Origin: ZC4RG30 sp965652645
Lineage (GTDB): Bacteria; Pseudomonadota; Gammaproteobacteria; Steroidobacterales; Steroidobacteraceae
Length of the DNA: 64,000 bases
Direction of reading: 5' to 3'
Assembly: GCA_965652645.1 (NCBI GenBank)
Contig: CBFGXE010000001.1
Coordinates: 62,001-126,000, forward strand
In this document: positions 9,901 through 17,024 of the stretch, one piece after another
Layout of the letters: every line of letters begins with the position of its first letter
Position numbering within the stretch: the first letter of the stretch is position 1
Notes under the pieces: model-generated
The model's database searches: none
Seen by the model: only the letters and a program-made list of their open reading frames with translations
What the model was told of the DNA's origin: nothing
Translations under genes and position numbers: made by a program

Positions 9901-10713
9901 CTCGCAATGCTGCGGATGCCGCTTGCGCAGGGTCTCTGCCGTCTCGCGGATCTCGCGCTCGCCGCTGAGGAACACCAGGATGTCACCGTCCTGGTCACGC
10001 CACAGCTCCTCCACCGCCGCGGCGATGGCGTCCTGCTCGCCGCTTTCGGTCTCGTCGCCCTCCTCCACCTCCACGGGCCGGTAGCGCATCTCCACCGGGT
10101 AGCTGCGGCCGGAAACATTGATGATGGGCGCGCCGCCGAAATGCCGCGAGAAACGCTCCGGGTCGATGGTGGCCGAGGTGATCACCAGCCGGAAATCCGG
10201 CCGCCGCGGCAGCAGCCATGAGAGGTAACCCAGCAGGAAGTCGATGTTGAGGCTGCGCTCATGCGCCTCGTCGACGATCAGCGTGTCATAACGGTTCAGG
10301 TAGCGGTCGGCCTGCGTTTCGGCGAGCAGGATGCCGTCGGTCATCAGCTTGATGAGCGACTGCGGCCGCGTGCGGTCCTGGAAGCGCACCTTGTAGCCCA
10401 CCAGCTGCCCCAGGGGCGACTTCAGCTCCTCGGCGATGCGTGCCGCCACCGTGCGCGCGGCAATGCGCCGGGGTTGCGTGTGGCCGATGTAGCCGGCCAC
10501 GCCGCGCCCGGCCTCGAGGCAGATCTTCGGCAGCTGCGTGGTCTTGCCCGAGCCGGTTTCGCCGCAGACCACCACCACCTGGTGCTGCCGGATGGCGTCA
10601 CGGATCTCCTCGCGCCAGCCACTGACCGGCAGCTCCTCCGGGTAGACCAGCGGCGGCACGCTGGCCGCACGCGCCGCCCGCACCTCGGGCGGGAGCCCGC
10701 GGCCTTCAGGCAT
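6943..10713 (-). CDS. hrpA: ATP-dependent RNA helicase HrpA (DEAH box)
   Basis: About 1256 residues, the usual size for HrpA. Near the N-terminus are the DEAH-helicase motifs: GETGSGKTTQLPK (Walker A), TDGILLAE, DEAHERSLN (motif II), SATID, and QRAGRCGR (motif VI). These are followed by the helicase-associated domain and the long HrpA-specific C-terminal region. HrpA unwinds RNA and has been linked to mRNA processing and rescue of stalled ribosomes. I start it at the ATG at 10713 (MPEGRGLPPEVR); an ATG 33 bases upstream is in frame. Either start overlaps the end of the ABC transporter gene, so the genes are probably co-transcribed. Confidence 0.94.
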   Translation of the reverse strand: MPEGRGLPPEVRAARAASVPPLVYPEELPVSGWREEIRDAIRQHQVVVVCGETGSGKTTQLPKICLEAGRGVAGYIGHTQPRRIAARTVAARIAEELKSPLGQLVGYKVRFQDRTRPQSLIKLMTDGILLAETQADRYLNRYDTLIVDEAHERSLNIDFLLGYLSWLLPRRPDFRLVITSATIDPERFSRHFGGAPIINVSGRSYPVEMRYRPVEVEEGDETESGEQDAIAAAVEELWRDQDGDILVFLSGEREIRETAETLRKRHPQHCEILPLYSRLSQAEQDRVFRPSGRRRVVLATNVAETSLTVPGIRAVIDTGRARISRYSHRSRLQRLPIEKISRASAAQRAGRCGRVGPGIAIRLYPEEDFLARPEFTEPEIHRTNLAAVILQMHALRLGDIERFPFIDPPDGRHVRDGLRTLQELGALDEQQKLTPLGQRLARLPVDPRLGRMLLAAAQERSLAEVAVIVSALGVPDPRERPQDKQAQADQKHALFRDEKSDFLSLLKLWQEYEVQRKQLSKAKLRAWCRGNFLSYLRMIEWHDIHAQIMEVLKGELKLPLNEQPADYAQVHRALLAGLLSQVCQRREKAEYLGTRGQKVFIHPGSGQFKAKPAWIVCAEQVETTKIYARNVARVEPEWIEQAGAHVVRLQHYEPHWERKGARVVVHEKSTLFGLTLQAGRKVNYERIAPREARELFIRHALVQMDYDSKAPFFSHNLKLLEEAEYLQQKGRRVDLLADEAQLFAFFDARVPPDVANGAGFERWRREAERKDPKLLFLAAEDIAAGNDAAVDPWRFPDHLQAGPLRVALEYRFEPGHAEDGVTALVPLHMLQQLKAEPFQWLVPGLLEEKVTALVRVLPKALRVNFVPVPEHAARALDQLDPAKGGGLHAQLAAALFRHSGVKVGAGDFREELLPPHLRMRYALLDEHSRVVDSSRTLAELQRRHGGSAAQNFHQLAVQALLHTGCKAWDFGDLPAAFEGVHDGQRLFGHPALVDEGETVGVRLFPLPHQAEASHRRGLVRLLRLVLAKDIKPLRKDLAVNVQGEMAYRNLPAGPATPATGKPRDLRDDALDTLVAARFLDGRPLPRTRAQFDAAIAAAAPGAGALAQEISRTLQQALESWSAVQARLRVLRMPDLQVDVEAQLGRLLFAGFPVITPWARLREYPRYLKALLQRLEKAGQDGARDQKLAAEAQQWESRYWAQLKAEQGRLSPQDDDFRWLLEEYRVSLFAQQLKTAVPVSARRLADAWQKRVSAGKS

Positions 10714-12487
10714 TTTCGGAGAATTGCAGTTGCGCCAGCCGGGCATACAGCGGACTGGACTCCAGCAGCTGTGCGTGCGTGCCCACTGCGACGATGCGGC
10801 CGTGGTCCATCACCACGATGCGATCGGCCTTCAGCACCGTGGCCAGCCGGTGCGCCACGATGATCGTGGTGCGGGCATGCCCGCCCATCAGCTTCTCCAG
10901 CGCCTGCTGCACCAGCCGCTCGCTCTCGGCATCCAGGCTGCTGGTGGCCTCGTCGAGGAGCAGCACGGGCGGATCCTTCAGGATGGCGCGCGCAATCGCC
11001 ACGCGCTGGCGCTGGCCGCCGGAGAGGCGCGTGCCGCGTTCACCCAGGAAGGTGTCGTAGCCCTGCGGGAGGCGCTGGATGAACTCGTGCGCGGCAGCCG
11101 CCGCGGCGGCCATTTCCACAGCGGCGTCATCGGCATCCGGGCGGCCATAGCGGATGTTCTCGCGCGCGCTGGCGCCGAACAGCACGGTCTCCTGCGGCAC
11201 CAGCCCGATCTGCCGGCGCAGCGCCACCGGGTCGCCCTTCGCGATGTCCACGCCGTCCAGCAGGATGCGCCCTCCCTGCGGGTCATAGAAACGCAACAGC
11301 AGCTGCAGAAGGGTGCTCTTGCCGGCCCCCGAAGGCCCCACCACGGCCACGGTCTCGCCTGGTTCGATCAGCAGGTCCACGCCATCCAGCGCTGCCTGTC
11401 CCGGCCGCGACGGATAGCTGAATCGCAGGTCCTGGAAGTGCAGCCCGCCGCGCACCCGCGCCGGCAGCGGCTGGGGGTGCGCCGGGGAGGCGATCGCAGG
11501 CTTCGCCTGCAGCAGCTCCACCAGGCGCTCCATGGCCCCGGAAGCGCGCTGCACCTCGCCCCACTGCTCCACCAGCGAGGCGGCGGAACCGGTGAGGAAG
11601 GCTGCGTACAGCAGGAACTGCACCAGCTGGCCGCCGGTCATCTCGCCTTCCAGCACAGCGTGCGCACCGAGCCACAGCACGAAAGTCACCGCCACCATCA
11701 CCAGCATGGTGCCCAGCGCCGTGAGCATCGCCCGCACGCGGTTGCGGCGGATGGCCGTGGCAAAGCTCGCCTCGACCGCGGTGCTGTAGCGACGGCTCTG
11801 CAGGTCCTCCAGCGTGAAGGCCTGGATGGTCTGCATGGCATTGAGCGTCTCGCCGGCCAGGCCGCTGGAATCCGCCACCCGGTCCTGCGAATCGCGCGAA
11901 AGCCGACGCACCTTCCGTCCCACGGTGAACAACGGCAGCATGATCACGGGTATCAGCACCACCATCACGCCCATCAGCCGCGGACTGGTCCAGCCCATCA
12001 TCACCAGCGCGCCCAGCAGGTTCAGCGTGGAGCGCAGCACGATCGAGATTCCCGCGCCGGAAATCGACTGCACCAGCGTGGTGTCGGTGGTAAGTCGTGA
12101 CAGCACCTCGCCCGTGCGCGTGACCTCGAAGAAGGTCATGTCCATGCGCACCACGCGGTCGTATACCGCGGAGCGGATGTCGGCCACGACACGCTCGCCC
12201 AGCCAGCTCACCAGGTAGAAGCGCATGGCCGCGAACACGCCCAGTGCCACCGCCGCGCCGAGGAAGGCGAGGAAATACCGGTTCACGGTTGCCTGGTCGC
12301 CGCCGGTGATGGCGCGATCGATCAGGTAGCGCACTGCCACCGGCAGCGCCAGCAGCGCACCGGAGGCCACCACCAGCGCCACCAGCGCGAGCAGGAAGGT
12401 GCCACGGTAACGCACCAGGAAGGGCCACAGTGCCTTCAGCGGCCGCAGTGACCTGCTGGCCGCACGTTCCTGCCGGGGTTCTCTCAT
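10706..12487 (-). CDS. ABC exporter, fused permease-ATPase half-transporter
   Basis: 593 residues with an N-terminal six-helix membrane domain (about 20-320) and a C-terminal ATPase domain. The ATPase shows Walker A GPSGAGKS, the signature LSGGQRQR, Walker B VLLLDEATSSLD and the switch His in IIVAHRLAT. This is the half-transporter form that works as a homodimer, as in MsbA and related lipid or drug exporters; the substrate cannot be read from the sequence. It follows sthA by 16 bases and its last codons overlap the start of hrpA. Confidence 0.92.
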   Translation of the reverse strand: MREPRQERAASRSLRPLKALWPFLVRYRGTFLLALVALVVASGALLALPVAVRYLIDRAITGGDQATVNRYFLAFLGAAVALGVFAAMRFYLVSWLGERVVADIRSAVYDRVVRMDMTFFEVTRTGEVLSRLTTDTTLVQSISGAGISIVLRSTLNLLGALVMMGWTSPRLMGVMVVLIPVIMLPLFTVGRKVRRLSRDSQDRVADSSGLAGETLNAMQTIQAFTLEDLQSRRYSTAVEASFATAIRRNRVRAMLTALGTMLVMVAVTFVLWLGAHAVLEGEMTGGQLVQFLLYAAFLTGSAASLVEQWGEVQRASGAMERLVELLQAKPAIASPAHPQPLPARVRGGLHFQDLRFSYPSRPGQAALDGVDLLIEPGETVAVVGPSGAGKSTLLQLLLRFYDPQGGRILLDGVDIAKGDPVALRRQIGLVPQETVLFGASARENIRYGRPDADDAAVEMAAAAAAAHEFIQRLPQGYDTFLGERGTRLSGGQRQRVAIARAILKDPPVLLLDEATSSLDAESERLVQQALEKLMGGHARTTIIVAHRLATVLKADRIVVMDHGRIVAVGTHAQLLESSPLYARLAQLQFSENA

Positions 12488-12503
12488 CTCGTCCTGGAAG
12501 CTG

Positions 12504-13895
12504 TCAGGCCAGTCGGTTCAGGCCGTTGTAGGCCGCGATGCGGTAACCCTCGGCCATGGTCGGATAGTTGAAGGTGGTGTCGATGAAGTATCGCAGGTTG
12601 TTGATGTCCCGGCTGGCCATTACCGTCTGGCCGATGTGCACGATCTCGGAGGCATTGTCGCCGAAGCAGTGTACTCCCAGCACCTCCAGGGTCTTCGCGT
12701 GGAAGAGGATCTTCAGCATGCCCACGGGCTGGCTGGTCATCTGCGCCCGCGCCAGGCTCTTGAAGTGCGTATGGCCCACCTCGTAGGGGATGCCCGCCTC
12801 CTGCAGCTGCTGCTCCGTGCGCCCCACCGAAGAGATCTCGGGGATGGTGTAGATGCCGCTGGGAATCAGGTCCAGCCGCCGTGGCGGCGTGGAAGGATCG
12901 ACGATGTAGCGCCCCACTGCCCCGCCCTGCTGGTAGGCGGCGCTGGCCAGCGCCGGCGGTCCGATCACGTCGCCCACCGCGAACACATGCGGCGTGCTGG
13001 TGCGGTAGTTGCCGTCAACCGTGAGCTGGCCGCGCTGGTTGGGGACCAGCCCCACGGCCTCCAGGTTCATGCCGTCGGTGTTGCCGGTGCGGCCGTTGGC
13101 GTAGAGCAGAACGTCGGACTTGATGCTGCGGCCGGACTTCAGGTGCAGCACCACGTCGTCGGCACGCGCCTCCAGGTGGTCGAACTGCTCGTTGTGGCGG
13201 ATGATGCAACCCTGGTCGCGCAGGTGGTAGGACAGCGCCTCGGCGATCTCCTCGTCCATGAACGACAGCAGCCGGTCATGCGTGTTGACCAGCGTCACCT
13301 TCACGCCCATGTTGAGGAAGATCGAGGCGTACTCGCAGCCGATCACGCCGGCGCCATAGATGGTCATGGCAAAGGGCGTGTCGGTGTAGCGCAATACCGT
13401 GTCGCTGTCGAGCACGCGCGGATGCGAGAAATCCAGCCCCGGCGGACGGTAGGGCCTGGAGCCGGTGGCAATCACGAAACGATCGGCGCCGACGCGCAGG
13501 GGCTCGCCGCCATTATGGCCGGTGATCTCGAGGGTGTTGGCGTCGGCGAAGCGCGCGGCGCCCTCCAGCACGGGCACCCGGTTGCGCTCGTAGAAGCCCC
13601 GGCGCATCTGCACCTGCGCATCGATCACGCGGCCCGCGGTGGACAGCAGCTCCGGCATGGTCAGTCGCACGCCGGAGGTGAGCTTGCGCAGCAGCGGGTC
13701 CTTGCGCGCATCGGCAATGGTCTTCACGGCATGACGCAGCGCCTTGCTGGGGATGGTGCCCCAGTGCGTGCAGCCGCCGCCCACTTCCACATATCGTTCC
13801 ACCACGGCCACCCGCCGGTGGTGCTTGGCCAGCATCATGGCCGCGCCCTCGCCGGCCGGCCCGGTCCCGATCACGATGACGTCGAATTTCTCCAT
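12504..13895 (-). CDS. sthA: Soluble pyridine nucleotide transhydrogenase
   Basis: 463-residue flavoprotein of the disulfide-reductase fold. The FAD motif GTGPAGEG is at 10-17. The sequence around the usual redox disulfide reads GGGCTHWGTIPSKALRH: the second cysteine of lipoamide dehydrogenase is replaced by Thr, which is the hallmark of SthA. The NAD-binding motif GAGVIGCEYAS and a C-terminal dimer domain follow. It exchanges hydride between NADPH and NAD, mainly draining excess NADPH. It is probably the first gene of a unit with the ABC exporter and hrpA. A 73-base gap separates it from the deformylase gene. Confidence 0.94.
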   Translation of the reverse strand: MEKFDVIVIGTGPAGEGAAMMLAKHHRRVAVVERYVEVGGGCTHWGTIPSKALRHAVKTIADARKDPLLRKLTSGVRLTMPELLSTAGRVIDAQVQMRRGFYERNRVPVLEGAARFADANTLEITGHNGGEPLRVGADRFVIATGSRPYRPPGLDFSHPRVLDSDTVLRYTDTPFAMTIYGAGVIGCEYASIFLNMGVKVTLVNTHDRLLSFMDEEIAEALSYHLRDQGCIIRHNEQFDHLEARADDVVLHLKSGRSIKSDVLLYANGRTGNTDGMNLEAVGLVPNQRGQLTVDGNYRTSTPHVFAVGDVIGPPALASAAYQQGGAVGRYIVDPSTPPRRLDLIPSGIYTIPEISSVGRTEQQLQEAGIPYEVGHTHFKSLARAQMTSQPVGMLKILFHAKTLEVLGVHCFGDNASEIVHIGQTVMASRDINNLRYFIDTTFNYPTMAEGYRIAAYNGLNRLA

Positions 13896-13968
13896 CGCGC
13901 CATGCTAGCTGTAGCGGCAGCAAATTGCGCTGCCCGAGGCAGCAAACGCGGCCCAGGGCACGTTCCGG

Positions 13969-14502
13969 TCAGTCGTCGGCGGGTTCCTGGCCGGGGAAAA
14001 GCACGTCCTGGAAGCCGAAGCGCGTCATGTCACGGATGCGCATGGGATAGAGCACGCCGTCCAGGTGATCCACCTCATGCTGCACCACCCGCGCGTGGAA
14101 ACCCTCCACCGTGCGATCGATGGGCTGCCCATGCGCGTCGCAGCCGCGATAGCGCAGCCGTGCATGCCGGGGCACCAGTCCGCGCATGCCGGGCACCGAG
14201 AGGCATCCCTCCCAGCCCTCTTCCTCCTCATGCCCGATGGGCGTGAGCACCGGGTTCACGAGCACCGTGTAGGGGACGGCGGGCGCGTCGGGGTAACGAT
14301 CATTGTGCACGAAGCCGAAGATCACCACCCGCTGCAGCACGCCGATCTGCGGCGCTGCGAGTCCCGCGCCGCGCGCGTGGTGCATGGTGTCCTGCATGTC
14401 GGCAACCAGCGCATGCAGCTCGGGGGTGTCGTAGCGGGTGACTTCCATGGACCGCTGCAACAGCAACGGGTCACCCATGCGGAGGATGTCGCGGACGGCC
14501 AA
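13969..14502 (-). CDS. def: Peptide deformylase with a TTG start
   Basis: 177 residues containing all three deformylase motifs: GAGLAAPQIG (45-54), EGCLSVPG with metal ligand Cys100, and QHEVDHLDG with ligands His142 and His146 and catalytic Glu143. It removes the formyl group from the initiator methionine. The start must be the TTG at 14502, because the next ATG lies inside the conserved N-terminal sequence (ILRMGDPLL); GGGAG precedes the TTG by nine bases. It stands away from the usual fmt partner, so it may be a second copy in the genome. That last point is inference. Confidence 0.93.
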   Translation of the reverse strand: MAVRDILRMGDPLLLQRSMEVTRYDTPELHALVADMQDTMHHARGAGLAAPQIGVLQRVVIFGFVHNDRYPDAPAVPYTVLVNPVLTPIGHEEEEGWEGCLSVPGMRGLVPRHARLRYRGCDAHGQPIDRTVEGFHARVVQHEVDHLDGVLYPMRIRDMTRFGFQDVLFPGQEPADD

Positions 14503-14556
14503 GCTGCACTGCTCCCTTCATCGCGCGGGGGGCGCCCATCGAGATTGCCACATCCC

Positions 14557-14586
14557 AAAAGCAAAAGGCCCGGTTCTCACCGGGCC
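14557..14586 (-). terminator. Intrinsic terminator after the RRM gene
   Basis: Reading on the minus strand, an 8-bp GC stem (GGCCCGGT/ACCGGGCC) with a four-base loop is followed by TTTTGCTTTT. It lies 23 bases beyond the RRM stop codon. Confidence 0.8.
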
Positions 14587-14608
14587 CTTGCATTTCTGTG
14601 CGTGGCTG

Positions 14609-14941
14609 TTACCAGCGTCCGCCGCCACCACCGGCACCACCGCCACCGGGGCCGCGACCATATCCGCCGCCGCCACCACGCGGACCACCACCGGTGCGCG
14701 GCTTGTCCTGCGCCTCGTTGACGCGCAGCGGACGACCGTTCATGGAGTAGCCGTTGAGCGCCTGGATGGCTCGAGCAGCATCGGCCTGCGGCATCTCGAC
14801 GAAACCGAAGCCACGCGGGCGGCCGGTCTCGCGATCAGTCGGCAGTGCAACGGACTCCACGCTGCCATGCTGGGAGAACAACGTGCGCACCTCGGCTTCG
14901 CTGGCCGTGAACGGCAGGTTGCCTACATAAATCTTCGCCAT
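14609..14941 (-). CDS. Glycine-rich RNA-recognition-motif protein
   Basis: 110 residues: a single RRM domain (about 1-80) with RNP2 IYVGNL at 4-9 and RNP1 RGFGFVEM at 43-50, then a Gly/Arg tail (residues 84-110). Small RRM proteins of this type are known in proteobacteria and cyanobacteria as cold-induced RNA binders or chaperones. It appears to be a single-gene transcript: a terminator lies just downstream, and an upstream promoter with a leader of about 110 bases is visible. GGAGA lies ten bases before the ATG. Confidence 0.9.
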   Translation of the reverse strand: MAKIYVGNLPFTASEAEVRTLFSQHGSVESVALPTDRETGRPRGFGFVEMPQADAARAIQALNGYSMNGRPLRVNEAQDKPRTGGGPRGGGGGYGRGPGGGGAGGGGGRW

Positions 14942-15059
14942 ATTCAGCAGATCTCCAATCGAAGTTGACGGACGACTTGATCGGAGACCCTTCCACTAGA
15001 GCTCGTGCGCCTTGCCTGGCGCGACAGGACAGAAGCCGGATGACCAACGATCAGGACGT

Positions 15060-15087
15060 ATTTTACACAGGCAGCCATTTCTGCAAA
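15060..15087 (-). promoter_or_regulatory. Candidate sigma-70 promoter for the RRM gene
   Basis: On the minus strand TTTGCA and TAAAAT are separated by 16 bases, giving a start near 15053 and a leader of about 110 bases. A further TTGACA lies at 15102-15107 but has no -10 at the right distance. A long leader is common for cold-regulated RNA-binding protein genes. Confidence 0.4.
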
Positions 15088-15184
15088 TCCGAATTGATGG
15101 TTGTCAATGCCCATGAAAACCGCTGCAAAACTGCCCCGGCAGCGTTGCGCTGACAAGAGAAATGCTGCCGGATCAGGAGTCGTG

Positions 15185-15874
15185 TCAGATCAATGGGAGA
15201 TGCGTCATCAACCACCGGGCGATGTCGCGAACTTCAGGCGTGCAGAGGTTATGACCCATCGGATAGCTGTGCCATTCCACCGGAATGCCTTGCTGCATCA
15301 GTACGTCGCGGGAGATTTCGCCAAACTCTGGCAGCACGACGGCGTCCTGGCTGCCATGGGACATGAGCACCGGTGCCTCGCGATTGGCCGCTGACAGCTC
15401 CGAGGCGAGACGCGTGCGAAACGGCAGGTAGGTGGACAGCGCAATGATTCCCGCCAGGCGGGCGGCATGGCGCAGACCTGCATGCAGGGCCACTGCCCCG
15501 CCCTGGGAAAACCCGGCGAGCACCACGCGGTCAGCGGCGATGCCGGCTGCGTTCTCGCGCGCGATCCAGGACTCCACGCGTGCGCGAGCCTCGACGAATC
15601 CTTCCTCGTCATCGCGCCCCGCCAGCGTGAGCTCGCGGATGTCATACCAGGCGCGCATGCGATGGCCATTGTTGATGGTCACCGGCCGCACCTCGGCGTG
15701 CGGGAACACGAAGCGGATGCGCGCGGCTTCGGGCAGCCGCAGCTCGGGCACCATGGGAACAAAGTCGTAGCCATCTGCGCCCAGGCCATGCAGCCACAGC
15801 ACCGTGGCATTGGCGGGTCCTTCAGCGGGCTCGAGGATCACCTCGTGCCCGGTCTCCACCATCCGCGTGTGCAT
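15185..15874 (-). CDS. Carboxylesterase/phospholipase, alpha/beta hydrolase
   Basis: 229 residues of the bacterial acyl-protein-thioesterase-like carboxylesterase family. Visible features are LWLHGLGADG (oxyanion region), GFSQGG with the nucleophile Ser, SHGSQDAVV with the acid, and YPMGHNLC with the catalytic His. There is no signal peptide, so it should be cytoplasmic. It lies six bases after the unknown 128-residue gene, in line with the molybdenum hydroxylase operon, and may simply be its last gene. No functional link is evident. Confidence 0.88.
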   Translation of the reverse strand: MHTRMVETGHEVILEPAEGPANATVLWLHGLGADGYDFVPMVPELRLPEAARIRFVFPHAEVRPVTINNGHRMRAWYDIRELTLAGRDDEEGFVEARARVESWIARENAAGIAADRVVLAGFSQGGAVALHAGLRHAARLAGIIALSTYLPFRTRLASELSAANREAPVLMSHGSQDAVVLPEFGEISRDVLMQQGIPVEWHSYPMGHNLCTPEVRDIARWLMTHLPLI

Positions 15875-15880
15875 CGATCT

Positions 15881-16267
15881 TCAGCCCGCGGAAGGAGCCT
15901 TGCCGGCCTGCTCGAGCAGGAACAGGTCGGTAAGCAGCGCCCTGAGGTGAACGCACGCGTTCAGGTTGTCCACCAGCAGCGAGGGGACATGCCGCCGGGA
16001 GAGCACGATGCCGATGGCACCGCGCGCCACGGCCACGTCGCGTTCGACCTGCGCAAGGAAGTCCGACGTACCGAACGCGGCGGGAACGGCGGCGAAGGTG
16101 GCGTGCACCACGGCAGCCAGCCCCGTGAGAGCCTCGTGCATGGCGCCCAGGGTGGCGCGCAGTTCGGTGCCGGCATCGTCCTGTCTTCCCTGTGCCGCAT
16201 AGGCCAGCAGGTATTCATAGCCGCGCTCGATGGTTTCGATGCGCGCGGCGAGCGCCGCTTCACTCAC
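15881..16267 (-). CDS. Unknown 128-residue protein coupled to cytochrome b
   Basis: Starts at a GTG that overlaps the stop of the cytochrome b gene, so it is translated with it. The protein is mainly helical (MSEAALAARIETIERGYEYL, then several Ala/Leu-rich amphipathic helices). It has no signal peptide, no membrane helix, and only one cysteine, so it is not an Fe-S or haem c protein. It may be a helical-bundle chaperone or assembly factor for the hydroxylase complex, but this rests on position alone. I do not recognise a family. Confidence 0.7.
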   Translation of the reverse strand: MSEAALAARIETIERGYEYLLAYAAQGRQDDAGTELRATLGAMHEALTGLAAVVHATFAAVPAAFGTSDFLAQVERDVAVARGAIGIVLSRRHVPSLLVDNLNACVHLRALLTDLFLLEQAGKAPSAG

Positions 16268-16853
16268 CCCGTTCCACCCGCTTCAGGTCATGCTCTTCGG
16301 CGAGGTCGGAGCGGGTGATGAATCCCTTCACCATGGCGCGCAGGTAGGCGCGCTTCTCCGGCAGGATGCCGAAGTACACGTGCACCAGGATCAGGAACAC
16401 CGACAGCAGGGCGGACAGGTCGTGCAGGACGTTGATCACGCCCCATGAGCCGCGCGTGAAAGCATAGGGGTCGCGCTCCATGAACGGCACGCCCGCCTTG
16501 GGCAGCATCAGCAGGCCAGTGACGATGGCCACCAGGATGGCCACGGCCCAGGCCAGGTGCATGAGCTTCTGCGGCAGCGTGTATTTGCCCGCCCCCTGGC
16601 TGCGGAAGTCATCCGCGGTGAGCAGCAGCATGGTGCGCGGGCGTTGCCACACGGCGGCCCGCACGATGTGCAGCAGGATCAGCAGCGTGAGCACCAGTCC
16701 CGATACCCAGTGGATGCCGTACCAGGCAAAGCGCACGCCGAGGATGGGCAGCAGGCTGGTCCCCAGCAGCAGCAGCATGGTGATGGCCATGCACCAGTGG
16801 AAAGCCCGGTCGATGCCGGCATGGCGCAGCACGGCGCCCTCGGTGCGGCTCAT
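16260..16853 (-). CDS. Cytochrome b subunit of the membrane-bound molybdenum hydroxylase
   Basis: 197 residues with four membrane helices and histidines placed as in the Ni/Fe-hydrogenase and formate dehydrogenase gamma-subunit family (His19, His48, His62, His144, His158). Such subunits hold two haem b and pass electrons from a periplasmic oxidoreductase to the quinone pool. Its ATG overlaps the stop of a 57-residue membrane protein and its stop overlaps the GTG of the next gene. It is therefore locked into the molybdenum hydroxylase operon. A cytochrome b in this family implies that electrons go to quinone rather than NAD. Confidence 0.88.
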   Translation of the reverse strand: MSRTEGAVLRHAGIDRAFHWCMAITMLLLLGTSLLPILGVRFAWYGIHWVSGLVLTLLILLHIVRAAVWQRPRTMLLLTADDFRSQGAGKYTLPQKLMHLAWAVAILVAIVTGLLMLPKAGVPFMERDPYAFTRGSWGVINVLHDLSALLSVFLILVHVYFGILPEKRAYLRAMVKGFITRSDLAEEHDLKRVERGE

Positions 16854-17023
16854 TGTGCTTCCCCCTGCCGGCGGCGCGCGCCGCGCCGGCTGATGGCGCG
16901 CCAGACCAGGTGGCCGACGATCACCGCCACCCCGGCCCAGAAGGCCACCGGCAGCAGGTCCCAGGAAACGCCATTCACCACCGGCTCGCCGAAAGCATCA
17001 TGTCCCTCGCGCAGCAGTTCCAT
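16850..17023 (-). CDS. 57-residue single-helix membrane protein
   Basis: An open frame of 57 codons with an ATG at 17023, two bases before the end of the FAD-subunit stop codon, and a TGA overlapping the cytochrome b ATG. The gap between those two genes would otherwise be unexplained. The product begins MELLREGHDAFGEPVVNG, has one membrane helix (WDLLPVAFWAGVAVIVGHLV) and ends in a very basic tail (RAISRRGARRRQ). Position and topology suggest a small anchor or assembly subunit holding the periplasmic enzyme to the cytochrome. No family recognised; it is shorter than many gene callers accept. Confidence 0.72.
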   Translation of the reverse strand: MELLREGHDAFGEPVVNGVSWDLLPVAFWAGVAVIVGHLVWRAISRRGARRRQGEAQ

Positions 17024-17024
17024 G

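Noticed and set aside
7444..10221. 925-codon open frame opposite hrpA
   Set aside because: Antisense shadow of a full-length DEAH helicase; composition is Gln/His/Arg-rich with no domain.
13929..13943. GCTGCC/GGCAGC hairpin between def and sthA
   Set aside because: Only a three-base loop and a weak AATTTG tail on the minus strand; not convincing as a terminator.
14965..15153. 62-codon frame on the plus strand in the RRM leader
   Set aside because: No ribosome binding site and no recognisable feature; the region is better explained as promoter and leader of the RRM gene.
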